DNA of 32,963 bases from Desulfobacterales bacterium (GTDB taxonomy: Bacteria > Desulfobacterota > Desulfobulbia > Desulfobulbales > JAJRZW01): assembly GCA_026993265.1 (NCBI GenBank), contig JALWTY010000001.1, positions 1 to 32,963 of the forward strand, in the 5' to 3' direction. The translations under genes were made by a program, and so were the position numbers. Position 1 is the first letter of the stretch, and every line of letters starts with the position of its first letter. Below the pieces are notes generated by a model. It was not told the origin of the DNA and did no database searches. It saw nothing but the letters and a program-made list of their open reading frames with translations. Positions 1 through 9,424 of the stretch are shown in pieces.

Positions 1-84
1 TCTCAAGGGCAAGTAGCCTTTTCTCAAGGGCAAGTAGCCTTTTTGGGGATGATGAGTCGCCTGCTCACACGGGCGAGTCGCCTC
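1..84. repeat. Degenerate 21-22 bp tandem repeat, about 4 units
   Basis: TCTCAAGGGCAAGTAGCCTTT occurs twice exactly (1-21, 22-42); the AGTMGCCT core recurs at 12-19, 33-40, 55-62 and 76-83 (spacing 21/22/21). Confidence 0.8.
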
Positions 85-129
85 GCCCCGCCGATTCGGA
101 CTCTGCCGCGCCTTGGGTGGGGCCTCGGA

Positions 130-261
130 TCAGGCCTTTGGGGGGGCCGTCAGGGTCCGCACGAGGGCCTCGGCCTCGGCGCGGGTTTGGACGCGGCCCT
201 CAAGCTGAGCGTCTTCCAGCGCCGCCAGGATGTCCTTGAAGGCCGGGCCCGGGCGGGCGCC
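130..261 (-). pseudogene. C-terminal fragment of CCA tRNA nucleotidyltransferase / poly(A) polymerase family protein
   Basis: Minus-strand reading gives ...GARPGPAFKDILAALEDAQLEGRVQTRAEAEALVRTLTAPPKA*, resembling the family C-terminus (PGPxFxxIL..L..AQLxGxVxTRxEA); stop TGA at 130-132; no family-like sequence upstream of about 261. Confidence 0.55.
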
Positions 262-546
262 TATCACACCGTGGGCATGTTTTCCCTGATCGACGCCCTT
301 CTCGACCGGCCCATGGAAGAGCTCCTTTCCGGCCTGAACCTGAGCCGGGAAATAAACGACGCCCTCACCGGCCGGGAAGAAAACCGCCTGTCCCGTTGCC
401 TGGAACTGGTCAAGGCCTATGAGACCGGCCGCTGGGAACGGGTCGCCGATGCCGCGGCCACCTTGGGGATAGACACCGATCTTTTGCCCCTCATGTTCGT
501 GGACGCCCTGGAACGCTGCCGCTGTCTTGAGACGGTTCTGGACTGA
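262..546 (+). pseudogene. C-terminal fragment of HDOD-domain (EAL/HDOD-type) signalling protein
   Basis: YHTVGMFSLIDALLDRPMEELLSGLNLSREINDALTGREENRLSRCLELVKAYETGRW... is typical of the HDOD C-terminus; N-terminal part of ORF 43..546 is antisense to the CCA-like fragment, so the domain is truncated. Confidence 0.6.
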
Positions 547-565
547 GGCCTCGGGTTTTTCCCTG

Positions 566-3500
566 TCATCTTTCTCCTGAACCCCATCCCCCGCCGCCCG
601 GGGTTTTTATTATCAGCCGGTCGCCCCGGGACATTTTTGCAGTGAACTTGCCGGGCATCTCCATTTTTTCGCCGTCCCTTACGAGGATGTTGCGGCCCGG
701 TTTGCCCTCTGCGCCGCCTTCCATGCCGAAGGGCGCGGTGCTGCGGCGTTCCGACAGGAGCGACACCTCCACCCGGGCCTTGAACTCGAACTCGCGGACG
801 ATGCCGTCTCCGCCGGGGAACCGGCCCGGGCCGCCCGAGCCACGGCGCACCGCGAAACGGCGCAGAACCACGGGGTAACGGCTTTCGAGGATCTCCGGGT
901 CGGTGATCCTGGTGTTGGTCATGTGGGTGTGGACCGCGTCCGCGCCGGGCCAGCCCGGCCCTGCACCGCTGCCGCCGCCGATGGTTTCATAGTAACCGAA
1001 ACTGTCATCGCCGATGGTCAGGTTGTTCATGCAGCCCTGGCTTGCGGCCGCGGCCCGGAAGGCCCGGAGCAGCACGTCCACGATCCGCTGCGAGGTGAGG
1101 ACGTTGCCCCCGGCCACGGCCGCGTCCTCGGGCGGGTCGAGGATGGAGCCGGGCGGAATCCTTATGGAAAGCGGGGCAAGGCAGCCGTGGTTGAGGGGGA
1201 TGTCCTCGGCGATGAGCAGCCGGATCACGTAGAGCACCGCCGACATGGTAACGGCCCGCGGCGCGTTCCAGTTGCCCGCCACTGCCGGGCCGGTGCCGGA
1301 AAAATCCATCACCGCGCCGCCAGTGGCCGGGTCTATCTCTATTTCGACCGCGATCGTGGTGCCGTCGTCCATGCGGTCTGCGGCCGCGAGCCTGGTTCCG
1401 TAGCGGCGCGCAAGCTCCATCAGCATGGCGCGGCTGGCCTGTTCGGCGTTCTTCTGGATGTGGCCCATGTAGGCGAGCACCGTCTCCCGGGAGTGGTTTT
1501 TTATCATTGCCAGCACCAGTTCCGCGCCCTGGCGGTTGGCCGCGACCTGGGCTGCGAGATCGGAGACGTTGTCTTCCGGCCGCCTGGCCCCGGAAAGAAG
1601 CCGCCGCAGTTCCTGTTCCGCTAACGCTCCGTCTTTCACCAGGGTGAAACTCTTTATCGCCACCCCCTCGTCGGCGAGTTTTTTTGAAAAGGGCGGCATG
1701 GAACCCGGCGTGATGCCGCCGATGTCGGCGTGGTGGCCGCGGTTGGCCATGAAGAAGATGAGTTCGCCGCGGTCGAACACCGGGGTGATGACCGTCAGGT
1801 CGGGCAGGTGGCTGCCGCCCGCGGCCGGGTGGTTCGAAAGGATGACCTCGCCGTCGCGGAACCTTCCCGCCCGGAGCCGGATCTGGCTCTTCACCGCCTC
1901 GTCCATGGCCCCGAGGTGCACCGGCTGGTGCGGGGCGTTGGCCACCAGGTTGCCGGAGGCGTCAAAGACGGCGCAGGAGAAGTCGCAGCGTTCCTTGATG
2001 TTGGTGGAGATGGCGGTGCGCTGCAGGGTGCGGCCCATCTGTTCGGCCACCGACATGAACAGGTTGCCGAACACCGAGAGGCGCACCGGATCGGCCTTGG
2101 CGGTTTTTTCTTTCCCGCCGGTTTTCCTCTCCGGTTCCATGCCGCGCCGCGGCAGGGTGATGGTCACGTCCCCGGCCGGGGAAACCTCGGCCGTGCATCC
2201 GGGCTCGACCACCACGGTCGAGGTGTCGCGGACGAGCAGCGCCGGGCCGGTGATCTTGCCGCCGCAGTTTTCCGACAGGTCGAATACCGGGGTGTCCCTG
2301 CGGCCGCCGGAGAAGAAACAGGATACGGTCCGCACCGGCTTCATCGCCTTGCCCTCCTCTGCCGTCTCCGCGGCCTCTTCCACCGGCTCGGGCGTCTCCT
2401 CGGCCCTTATCCGCACCGCCTCGATGAGCACGGCCCGGTCTTCCATGACAAAGCCGAACTCCCGCTGGTGGGCGCGGGCAAAGGCGGCCGTGTAGTCTCC
2501 GTCTTGCGGCCGCATGACCATTATCCTGGTGTCGGTTCCCTCATAACGCAGGGCGAGGTACTGGCTGGTGCGGATTTTTTTTGCGTTTGCGCCCTGGGCC
2601 GCGAGCTTTTCCCTGGCCCTGGCCGCAAGGGCGTCCAGGCGGCGGTGGATGTCCGCGAGGTTTGCCGGATCGTCCACCCGGCCGCCGGCCGGCTCGCTCA
2701 GCTCTTCCGCAAGGCTTGCACGGGCCAGGCCCCAGGCCGAGAGGATGCCGCTGTGACGCGGAATGTGGACGGTTTCTATCCCCAGGCTGGCCGCGATGCC
2801 GCAGGCGTGCTGGCCGCCTGCGCCGCCAAAGCACACGAGCACGTGGTCGCGGAGATCGAAGCCGCGGGCCACGGTGATCTCGCGGATGGGCCTGGCCATG
2901 GTCTGGTTCGCCACCTCGATAAACCCGGCCGCTATCTCGTCGATGTCCATCTCGGGCTCGTTCTGCCGCCTGCGGTCGCGGTTGATGGCCTCGGCCAGTT
3001 CGGCAAAGGCCTTCCTGCTTGCGGCGATGTCCAGGGGCTGGTCGGCGTTTTTTCCGAAGATGGCGGGGAACAGTTCCGGCTGCAGGCGGCCGAGCACCAG
3101 GTTGGCGTCGGTGACGGCGAGCGGGCCGCCTTTCTTGTAGCAAACCGGTCCCGGGTCCGCGCCGGCCGATTCCGGCCCCACCTCGAACATGCCGTGGCGG
3201 TAGAAGAGGCGGGAGCCGCCGCCTGCGGCCACAGTGTTTATCATGAGCTGCGGGGACTGGATCCTGACGCCTGCGGTCTCGGACTCGTCGGTTAGTTCGT
3301 ACTCCCCGCCGTAACGGCAGACGTCGGTGGAGGTGCCGCCCATGTCAAAGCCGATCACCGGCCGGCCGAACCTGCGGTATCCGCTCTCCGCGCAGCCGGT
3401 CACCCCGCCGGCCGGGCCGGAGAGGATGGCGGATGAGCCCCGGAAGCGGCCGGCCGCGGCCAGCCCGCCGTCCGAGCGCATGAAAAAGATCTTTTCCGCC

Positions 3501-4351
3501 GGAACTCCCTCGCGGAAGCGGGAGAGGAATCCGTCCAGGTATTCGCGGATCAGGGGGGAGAGGTAGGCGTCCACCATGGCGGTGTCGCCGCGGCGGACGA
3601 TGCGGGCCTGGCGGTTGACCTCGGATGACAGCGACACCTGTGAGATCCCCGCCTTCCGCGCCATCCGGCCCACCATGCGCTCGTGCTCGGGAAAGAGGTG
3701 GGCGTGCATGAAGACCACGGCCACGCTGTCTATCCCCCTGGCCGCGACCGCGCGCATCCGCCTTTCGACCTCCTCCGGGTCCGGGGTCTTCTCTATGACC
3801 AGCGGCGTGCCGTCGATGCCGGCGTGGTCCGGTTTTTCCCCCCTGGCCGCGGGCCGCACCCGCTCGTCGATTTCGATCACCTCCTCGTAGAGCAGGGAGG
3901 GCTTTTTGATCTCGAGCGCGAAGAGTTCCGGCCGGTTCTGGTAACCGATCTCGAGCAGGTCGCCGAATCCGCGGGTGATGACCAGGGCGCAGCGGGCCCC
4001 CTTTCGTTCCAGCAGGGCGTTGGTGGCCACGGTGGTGCCCATGCGCACCTGGCCGATAATCCCCGGCGGGATCTCGCCGGGTTCGAGGTCACGGCCGAGT
4101 ACACGGGCCACCACCCTTCTTATGCCCTCGGCCGGCGCGTCCGGGTAGTGGGCGGGGTCCACGGACAGGAGTTTTTCGGTGAAGACCCGGCCGTCGCCGG
4201 TCCAGGCGTAAATGTCAGTGAAGGTGCCGCCCCGGTCGATGGCGAAATGTATCCTTTGTCCCGAATCCGTGACGGCTCCGTTACCAGGGGACGGGGGACA
4301 GGAGACAGGAGACGGCCGGCGGATGCGGCCTTCGGCCGCGTTCTTTTGCAT
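566..4351 (-). CDS. 5-oxoprolinase / N-methylhydantoinase, fused HyuA-HyuB type
   Basis: 1261 aa; FAIDRGGTFTDIYAW, MGTTVATNALLERKG, FDMGGTSTDVCRYGG, CFGGAGGQHACGIA, then HyuB-like half (NAPHQPVHLGAMDEAV, GGSHLPDLTVITPVF, TPGGGGWG C-terminus). Confidence 0.93.
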   Translation of the reverse strand: MQKNAAEGRIRRPSPVSCPPSPGNGAVTDSGQRIHFAIDRGGTFTDIYAWTGDGRVFTEKLLSVDPAHYPDAPAEGIRRVVARVLGRDLEPGEIPPGIIGQVRMGTTVATNALLERKGARCALVITRGFGDLLEIGYQNRPELFALEIKKPSLLYEEVIEIDERVRPAARGEKPDHAGIDGTPLVIEKTPDPEEVERRMRAVAARGIDSVAVVFMHAHLFPEHERMVGRMARKAGISQVSLSSEVNRQARIVRRGDTAMVDAYLSPLIREYLDGFLSRFREGVPAEKIFFMRSDGGLAAAGRFRGSSAILSGPAGGVTGCAESGYRRFGRPVIGFDMGGTSTDVCRYGGEYELTDESETAGVRIQSPQLMINTVAAGGGSRLFYRHGMFEVGPESAGADPGPVCYKKGGPLAVTDANLVLGRLQPELFPAIFGKNADQPLDIAASRKAFAELAEAINRDRRRQNEPEMDIDEIAAGFIEVANQTMARPIREITVARGFDLRDHVLVCFGGAGGQHACGIAASLGIETVHIPRHSGILSAWGLARASLAEELSEPAGGRVDDPANLADIHRRLDALAARAREKLAAQGANAKKIRTSQYLALRYEGTDTRIMVMRPQDGDYTAAFARAHQREFGFVMEDRAVLIEAVRIRAEETPEPVEEAAETAEEGKAMKPVRTVSCFFSGGRRDTPVFDLSENCGGKITGPALLVRDTSTVVVEPGCTAEVSPAGDVTITLPRRGMEPERKTGGKEKTAKADPVRLSVFGNLFMSVAEQMGRTLQRTAISTNIKERCDFSCAVFDASGNLVANAPHQPVHLGAMDEAVKSQIRLRAGRFRDGEVILSNHPAAGGSHLPDLTVITPVFDRGELIFFMANRGHHADIGGITPGSMPPFSKKLADEGVAIKSFTLVKDGALAEQELRRLLSGARRPEDNVSDLAAQVAANRQGAELVLAMIKNHSRETVLAYMGHIQKNAEQASRAMLMELARRYGTRLAAADRMDDGTTIAVEIEIDPATGGAVMDFSGTGPAVAGNWNAPRAVTMSAVLYVIRLLIAEDIPLNHGCLAPLSIRIPPGSILDPPEDAAVAGGNVLTSQRIVDVLLRAFRAAAASQGCMNNLTIGDDSFGYYETIGGGSGAGPGWPGADAVHTHMTNTRITDPEILESRYPVVLRRFAVRRGSGGPGRFPGGDGIVREFEFKARVEVSLLSERRSTAPFGMEGGAEGKPGRNILVRDGEKMEMPGKFTAKMSRGDRLIIKTPGGGGWGSGER

Positions 4352-4437
4352 GGTTCATTCCCTAAAACCCTAAATCCCTGACCATCGTCCTCTGGCGTGA
4401 CCTGGGTTCGTGGTCAGGGGAGAGGACGGCGGGGCCC

Positions 4438-6501
4438 TCAGCCCATCCTGGAGAAATCGCCCACCCTCAGGAACAGCCGCGCCACCCGGCCCATCAGGCT
4501 GATGCGGTTTGCGCGCAGCTTTTCGTCCTCGGCCATGACCATGACCTGGTCGAAAAAGGCGTCGATGGGATCCTTGAGGCCGAGAAAGGAACGCATGGCC
4601 GCCTGGTAATCGCCATTTTCCAGCAGGGGAGCGGTCTTTTCCTCGGTGGCGGACAGGGCCTCGTGCAGGTTGCGCTCCGCCTCCTCGGTGAGCAGGGCGG
4701 GGTCGAATCTTTCCGGCTCCGCATCCTGGCCTTTGAGGATGTTCCTCACCCGCTTGAAGGAGCCGGCGAGAATGGCGAAGGATTCGTCCCGGCTGGCCGC
4801 GGCAAGGGCCTCGAGCCTGCGGTCGCAGTCCGGAATGGAGTCGAAAGATACCGAGGTGACCGCCTCCACCGCGTTGACGGAAAAGGCCGCGGCCCGGTCG
4901 TTCACGTAGCGGCCGCGGATGAAGTCGAGAGCGGCCCGGACCGTTTCATCCTGCGGCTCGGTCAGCATGTCCCCGAGCAGTCTTGCTGCCTCGGCAAGGA
5001 GTTCCGCGAGCGGGATCGCAAAACCGTGTCCGGCGATGATGTGGATCATGCCCAGGGCCAGCCTTCTCAGGCCAAAGGGATCGGCGTTGCCGCTCGGCTG
5101 CTTGCCGGTGCCGAAACAGGCGGCAATGGTGTCTATCCGGTCGGCGATGCCGACTATGGCCCCGGCCGCGGAACCGGGCAGCCCGGCCCCGGCCCGCACC
5201 GGCATGTAGTGCTCGCCGATGGCCTCGCAGACCTCGGCCGCCTCGCCTGCGAGCCTTGCGTACTCGCGGCCCATGATCCCCTGCAGGCTGGGGAACTCGC
5301 CCACCATCTCGGTGAGCAGGTCGGCCTTGGCCAGCCCGGCCGCGCGCACGGCGTGTTCGCGGAGCTGCGGAGCAATCCGTTCGCAGAGCCAGGCTGCGAG
5401 CTTTTCCATGCGTTCGCTCTTTTCCCGCATGGTGCCGAGCCCGGCCTGGAAGATCACGCCGTCCAGGCGGCCCGCGAGATCGGAAAGGGGTGTTTTGCCG
5501 TCTTCCCGGAAGAAGAAGAGGGCGTCCTCGAGCCGGGCGCGGAGAACCCGTTCATGGCCGCGGACCGCGTCCGCGTCGTCGCCGGTGTCGATGTTGTTTA
5601 TGGCGACGAAGTTCGGCATGAGTTTTCCGTCCGTATTCACCACGGCAAAGTATTTCTGATGCTCGCGCATGGAGGTGATGAGCACCTCGCGGGGCAGTTC
5701 GAGGAATTTTTCGTCAAAGGAACCGGCCACCGCGTGCGGCATCTCCACCAGGTTGGTTACCAGATCCAGGAGTTCTTCGTCCGCAAGCAGCACGCCGCCC
5801 GCCTTTTCCGCAGCATTCCTGGCCTGTTCCGCGATCATCTCCCGCCGCTCGGCGATGTCCGCCACCACCCCGGCATCCCGCAGCCTTTCGCGGTAGGACG
5901 CCGCGTCCACCCGGACCGGGGCGGGAGAGGTGAAACGGTGGCCGAAGCTGTCCGGGCCGCTTTGCACCTCGTTGATCCGGCAGGGAATCACGCTCTCGTC
6001 AAAGACAGCGGCGATCCACTTCACCGGCCGGGCGAAATGGTCCTTGCCGCTGCCCCAGCGCATGGACTTGGGAAAGGGAATGTGGGCGATGATGTCGCCG
6101 AGAACCGGCGGCAGGATGGCAACGGTGTCCCGGCCGCGGTTCTCCACCACCGCCATCAGGTATTCCCCCTTGGGGGTTTCGACCACCTTGAGGTCTTCCA
6201 CGGCCACGCCGCGGCTTGCGGCAAAACCGGTGGCCGCCCTGGTCGGGTTGCCGTCAGCGTCAAAGGCGGCCTTTTTCGGCGGCCCGGTGACCTCCTCGCG
6301 CCAGTCCGGCTGTCTTGCGGCAAGGCCCCTCACCATCAGGGTGAGCCGCCGCGGGGTGCCGCAGGTGTATATCTCCCCGTGGTCGAGGCGGTTTTCCTCC
6401 AGGGATGCGGTCATCCTTTCGGCCATGAATTCGAGGGCCGGGCCGATGTATCCGGCCGGGATCTCCTCGGTTCCTATCTCGAACAGCAAATCACCGCGCA
6501 T
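4438..6501 (-). CDS. glyS: Glycyl-tRNA synthetase beta subunit
   Basis: MRGDLLFEIGTEEIPAGYI start with AGGAGA upstream; MREHQKYFAV, FGLRRLALGMIHII motifs. Confidence 0.96.
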   Translation of the reverse strand: MRGDLLFEIGTEEIPAGYIGPALEFMAERMTASLEENRLDHGEIYTCGTPRRLTLMVRGLAARQPDWREEVTGPPKKAAFDADGNPTRAATGFAASRGVAVEDLKVVETPKGEYLMAVVENRGRDTVAILPPVLGDIIAHIPFPKSMRWGSGKDHFARPVKWIAAVFDESVIPCRINEVQSGPDSFGHRFTSPAPVRVDAASYRERLRDAGVVADIAERREMIAEQARNAAEKAGGVLLADEELLDLVTNLVEMPHAVAGSFDEKFLELPREVLITSMREHQKYFAVVNTDGKLMPNFVAINNIDTGDDADAVRGHERVLRARLEDALFFFREDGKTPLSDLAGRLDGVIFQAGLGTMREKSERMEKLAAWLCERIAPQLREHAVRAAGLAKADLLTEMVGEFPSLQGIMGREYARLAGEAAEVCEAIGEHYMPVRAGAGLPGSAAGAIVGIADRIDTIAACFGTGKQPSGNADPFGLRRLALGMIHIIAGHGFAIPLAELLAEAARLLGDMLTEPQDETVRAALDFIRGRYVNDRAAAFSVNAVEAVTSVSFDSIPDCDRRLEALAAASRDESFAILAGSFKRVRNILKGQDAEPERFDPALLTEEAERNLHEALSATEEKTAPLLENGDYQAAMRSFLGLKDPIDAFFDQVMVMAEDEKLRANRISLMGRVARLFLRVGDFSRMG

Positions 6502-6648
6502 CTTGTATCTCTCCTGCATCGGATATTTTTTGTCTCACATGCGGAACGCGCCCTGTCCGCCGGGGAGGCGGAGAGCGCGGACGCCGCGTTTGGGGGCGGG
6601 GCCGCAAAGCCGCGCTTCCGGGGGACGGAAGCCTCGCGAGGCCGTTCT

Positions 6649-7389
6649 TCAGGCGCTGTCGTCCTGCGGCCCTTCGACCAGGGCGAAGGTGGAGTACCCC
6701 TCGGAGAGGTTTTTCACCTTAAGGGAAAACCACCGCACCGGGGGGAAATCCTCCAGCGCCCTGCCGATGGCCCGGGCCATTCCTTCCACCGTGGGGCCTC
6801 CGTCCTCGTCCCCGGACGGGTCATTATGCCGCAGGATCGCTTCTTCCGCCAGGTTGATTATCTCCTCGATCCAGGCGAAACGTTCGAAACGCACCTGGAT
6901 CAGGGCCTCGCCCCAGCGGCCGCGGGACCTGGGCATGAGCCCGGCCCTGGGCGCGGGCGGGGCGAGGCGGATGGGGATCTTCACCCCAAGGACCAGGTCA
7001 TGACCGCCGGCAAGGGAGCCGTGCAGGCTGCACATGTAGCGGTCCATCTCCACCCGCACCGGCGCGGGCCGCTCCCGTTTGACGAAAAAGGGAAAGGTCA
7101 TCTCCACGTGGGCCTCCTCGGCCTCGAGCCTCTCCTTCATCTCCTCGAGGATGCGGTGAAAACCCTTGATGCCGATGCGGTCCCGGTGGTTGTTGAGGAT
7201 CTCGACGAACCGGCTCATGTGGGTCCCCTTGAAGTGGTGGGGGAGGTTTACGAACATGTTCACCGAGGCGATGGTGCGCTGCTCGCGGTTGGCGCGGTCC
7301 AGCACGGTCACCGGGTAGGTGATGTCCCGGACTCCGACCTTGCGGATGTTGACTAGCCGGTCGTCCGGCTGGCTCTGGATGTCCTGCAT
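6649..7389 (-). CDS. folE2: GTP cyclohydrolase FolE2 (type IB)
   Basis: MQDIQSQPDDRLVNIRKVGVRDITYPVTVLDRANREQ..TIASVNMFVNLPHHFKGTHMSRFVEIL; likely start is the internal Met, not the 7494 ORF start. Confidence 0.92.
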   Translation of the reverse strand: MQDIQSQPDDRLVNIRKVGVRDITYPVTVLDRANREQRTIASVNMFVNLPHHFKGTHMSRFVEILNNHRDRIGIKGFHRILEEMKERLEAEEAHVEMTFPFFVKRERPAPVRVEMDRYMCSLHGSLAGGHDLVLGVKIPIRLAPPAPRAGLMPRSRGRWGEALIQVRFERFAWIEEIINLAEEAILRHNDPSGDEDGGPTVEGMARAIGRALEDFPPVRWFSLKVKNLSEGYSTFALVEGPQDDSA

Positions 7390-7576
7390 CTTTAATCGGT
7401 GGGGTGGCGAATGGAAATTTATTGCCCGCGCGGCTGCCGGGCCATTGAAACCGCTGCGTCCGGTGATACGGCGGCGATTGAAGATCCGGCCCAAATGCCC
7501 GCTTGCCGCAAGAAGCCGGAGCGGTTCACCGGATTTTTCCCGGTATTATCCCCGGTTGCGCTCGTTCAACGGTCTG

Positions 7577-7930
7577 CTACTGGTCGAGGATCTGCGCCAC
7601 CGTATCCCGCAGTTCGTCGAGGTCGGCCGACTTGACCACAAAGGCGTCGCAGGCCCAGGAAGAGAGGTCCTGCTTGTACTCCTGGTAGGCGGAACTCAGG
7701 ATGACCGGGAGTTCCGGGTCGCTCTCCTTGAGCTTGCGCAGCACCTCGATCCCGTTGATTCCCGGCATCTGGATGTCGAGGATTACCAGATCGGGCCTGA
7801 GGGCCGGAACCAGCCGCAGCGCCTCCTCGCCGTTCATGGCCGAGTGGACCTCGTAGCCGGCGTTTTCTAGTTCGTCGCGGAAAATCAGATGGATGGACTC
7901 TTCGTCGTCGACAACCAGGATTTTTTTCAT
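7577..7930 (-). CDS. Stand-alone receiver-domain response regulator (CheY-like)
   Basis: 117 aa; MKKILVVDDEESIHLIFRDEL...LRPDLVILDIQMPGINGIEVLRKLKE; no output domain. Confidence 0.92.
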   Translation of the reverse strand: MKKILVVDDEESIHLIFRDELENAGYEVHSAMNGEEALRLVPALRPDLVILDIQMPGINGIEVLRKLKESDPELPVILSSAYQEYKQDLSSWACDAFVVKSADLDELRDTVAQILDQ

Positions 7931-7952
7931 CGTCTTCTCCCTTTGGCCCTAA

Positions 7953-8957
7953 TCAGCCCTGTATATTGGCGTCGCGCAGGTACGATGCCGCCTTTTCCGG
8001 CGGCAGGGGATTGATGTAGAACCCGGATCCCCATTCGAATCCCGCGATCTGGGTCAGTTTGGGCATGATTTCGAAATGCCAGTGGTAGTACTCCAGCGGC
8101 CCGTCCCCAAGGGGAGCGGTGTGGAGGACGAAGTTGTAGGGGACGTCGTTTATGCAGGCGTTGAGGCGGCGCATGCACTCGGAAAAGATGGCCGCCAGCG
8201 CCTTGAACTGCGCCTCGGTGGTGTCGATGTAGGATGAACTGTGCCCCTTGGGCAGAACCCACATTTCAAAGGGCGAGCGCGGCGCGAACGGGGTTATGGC
8301 GAGGAAATCGTCGTTCTCGGCCACCACCCTGACGTTTTGCCTCTTTTCCTGGCGGATGATGTCGCAGAAGATGCAGCGCTCCTTGTAGCCGTAATACTTT
8401 CTGCTGCCCTCCAGTTCGCTGACGATCATCCGCGGCAGCACCGGCAGGGCCACGAGCTGGGAATGGGAATGCTCGAGCGAGGCCCCGGCCGCATGGCCGT
8501 AGTTCTTGAAGACCATCACGTACTTGAAGCGGGGGTCGCGGCCGAGATCGATGATCCGGTCGCGGTAGGCCCAGAATACCTGGACCATCTTGTCCGGCGG
8601 CATGAACGAGAAGGGCAGGTTGTGCTCCGGGCTTTCGACGATGACCTCGTGGGCGCCGATGCCGTTCATCTTGTCGTATATGCCGTCGCCTTCCTTGTCG
8701 AGATCTCCCTCGATCACCAGGGCGGGAAACTTGTTGGGAACCACCCGCAGGCTCCAGCCGGGGCGGTTGGGCGCGGGAACGGTGCGGCCGTAGCTCAGGA
8801 CTTCTGGCGGAGTGGTGTTCTCGTGGCCGGGGCACAGGGGACAGAACCCTTCCTTGCTCTCGGCCCGTTCAACGACGAAATCGGTCGGCCGCTTCGAGCG
8901 TTCGGTGGCGATGATTATCCAGCGGCCGAGGATGGGATCGCGACGCAGTTCAGGCAT
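7953..8957 (-). CDS. galT: Galactose-1-phosphate uridylyltransferase (HIT superfamily)
   Basis: MPELRRDPILGRWIIIATERSKRP, FCPLCPGHE, GASLEHSHSQLVALPVLP, YYHWHFEIMPKLT. Confidence 0.92.
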   Translation of the reverse strand: MPELRRDPILGRWIIIATERSKRPTDFVVERAESKEGFCPLCPGHENTTPPEVLSYGRTVPAPNRPGWSLRVVPNKFPALVIEGDLDKEGDGIYDKMNGIGAHEVIVESPEHNLPFSFMPPDKMVQVFWAYRDRIIDLGRDPRFKYVMVFKNYGHAAGASLEHSHSQLVALPVLPRMIVSELEGSRKYYGYKERCIFCDIIRQEKRQNVRVVAENDDFLAITPFAPRSPFEMWVLPKGHSSSYIDTTEAQFKALAAIFSECMRRLNACINDVPYNFVLHTAPLGDGPLEYYHWHFEIMPKLTQIAGFEWGSGFYINPLPPEKAASYLRDANIQG

Positions 8958-9037
8958 GTTGTGTCCTGATGAAGGGAAAGGGGTGGGTCTGGAGCCAAGG
9001 CGTCATTGGTGGGGGAGAAGGCCGGGACGTCCGCCGG

Positions 9038-9400
9038 TCATCCGGCCTTGGCGTTTTCCTGGTGTTCCTGCCTGGTCTTGCATTCTATGCAGTACGACGC
9101 CACCGGCCTGGCCTCGAGCCGCTCGATGGCGATGTCGTCGCCGCAGGACTCGCAAATGCCGTACTCGCCGTTGTCGATCTTTTCCATCGCCGCCTGAATC
9201 TTGGCGAGCAGCTTGCGCTCCCGGTCACGCAGCCGCAGCTCGAAGCTGCGCTCCGACTCTGCCGCGGCCCGGTCGGTGGGGTCGGGGTAGTTGTCGGTGT
9301 GATCGGTCATCTCGTTCAGGGTCTTTTCCGCCTCTCCCAGGAGTTCCATGCTCATCTTTTCGAGCTTCTCACGGAAGTGAGCCAGAGTCTCCTCGTTCAT
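9038..9400 (-). CDS. DksA/TraR-family C4 zinc finger protein
   Basis: 120 aa; coiled-coil N-terminus and CESCGDDIAIERLEARPVASYCIECK. Confidence 0.88.
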   Translation of the reverse strand: MNEETLAHFREKLEKMSMELLGEAEKTLNEMTDHTDNYPDPTDRAAAESERSFELRLRDRERKLLAKIQAAMEKIDNGEYGICESCGDDIAIERLEARPVASYCIECKTRQEHQENAKAG

Positions 9401-9424
9401 AACAGAATCTCCGTTCGTGTTGAT

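Noticed and set aside
1730-3295. 521-aa plus-strand ORF
   Set aside because: Antisense to the oxoprolinase gene, no recognisable domain.
4359-4380. CCCTAAAACCCTAAATCCCTG telomere-like repeat
   Set aside because: Only two to three imperfect units in a bacterial spacer; most likely coincidence.
4663-7356. 897-aa plus-strand ORF
   Set aside because: Antisense to glyS and folE2; composition typical of stop-poor opposite frame in GC-rich DNA.
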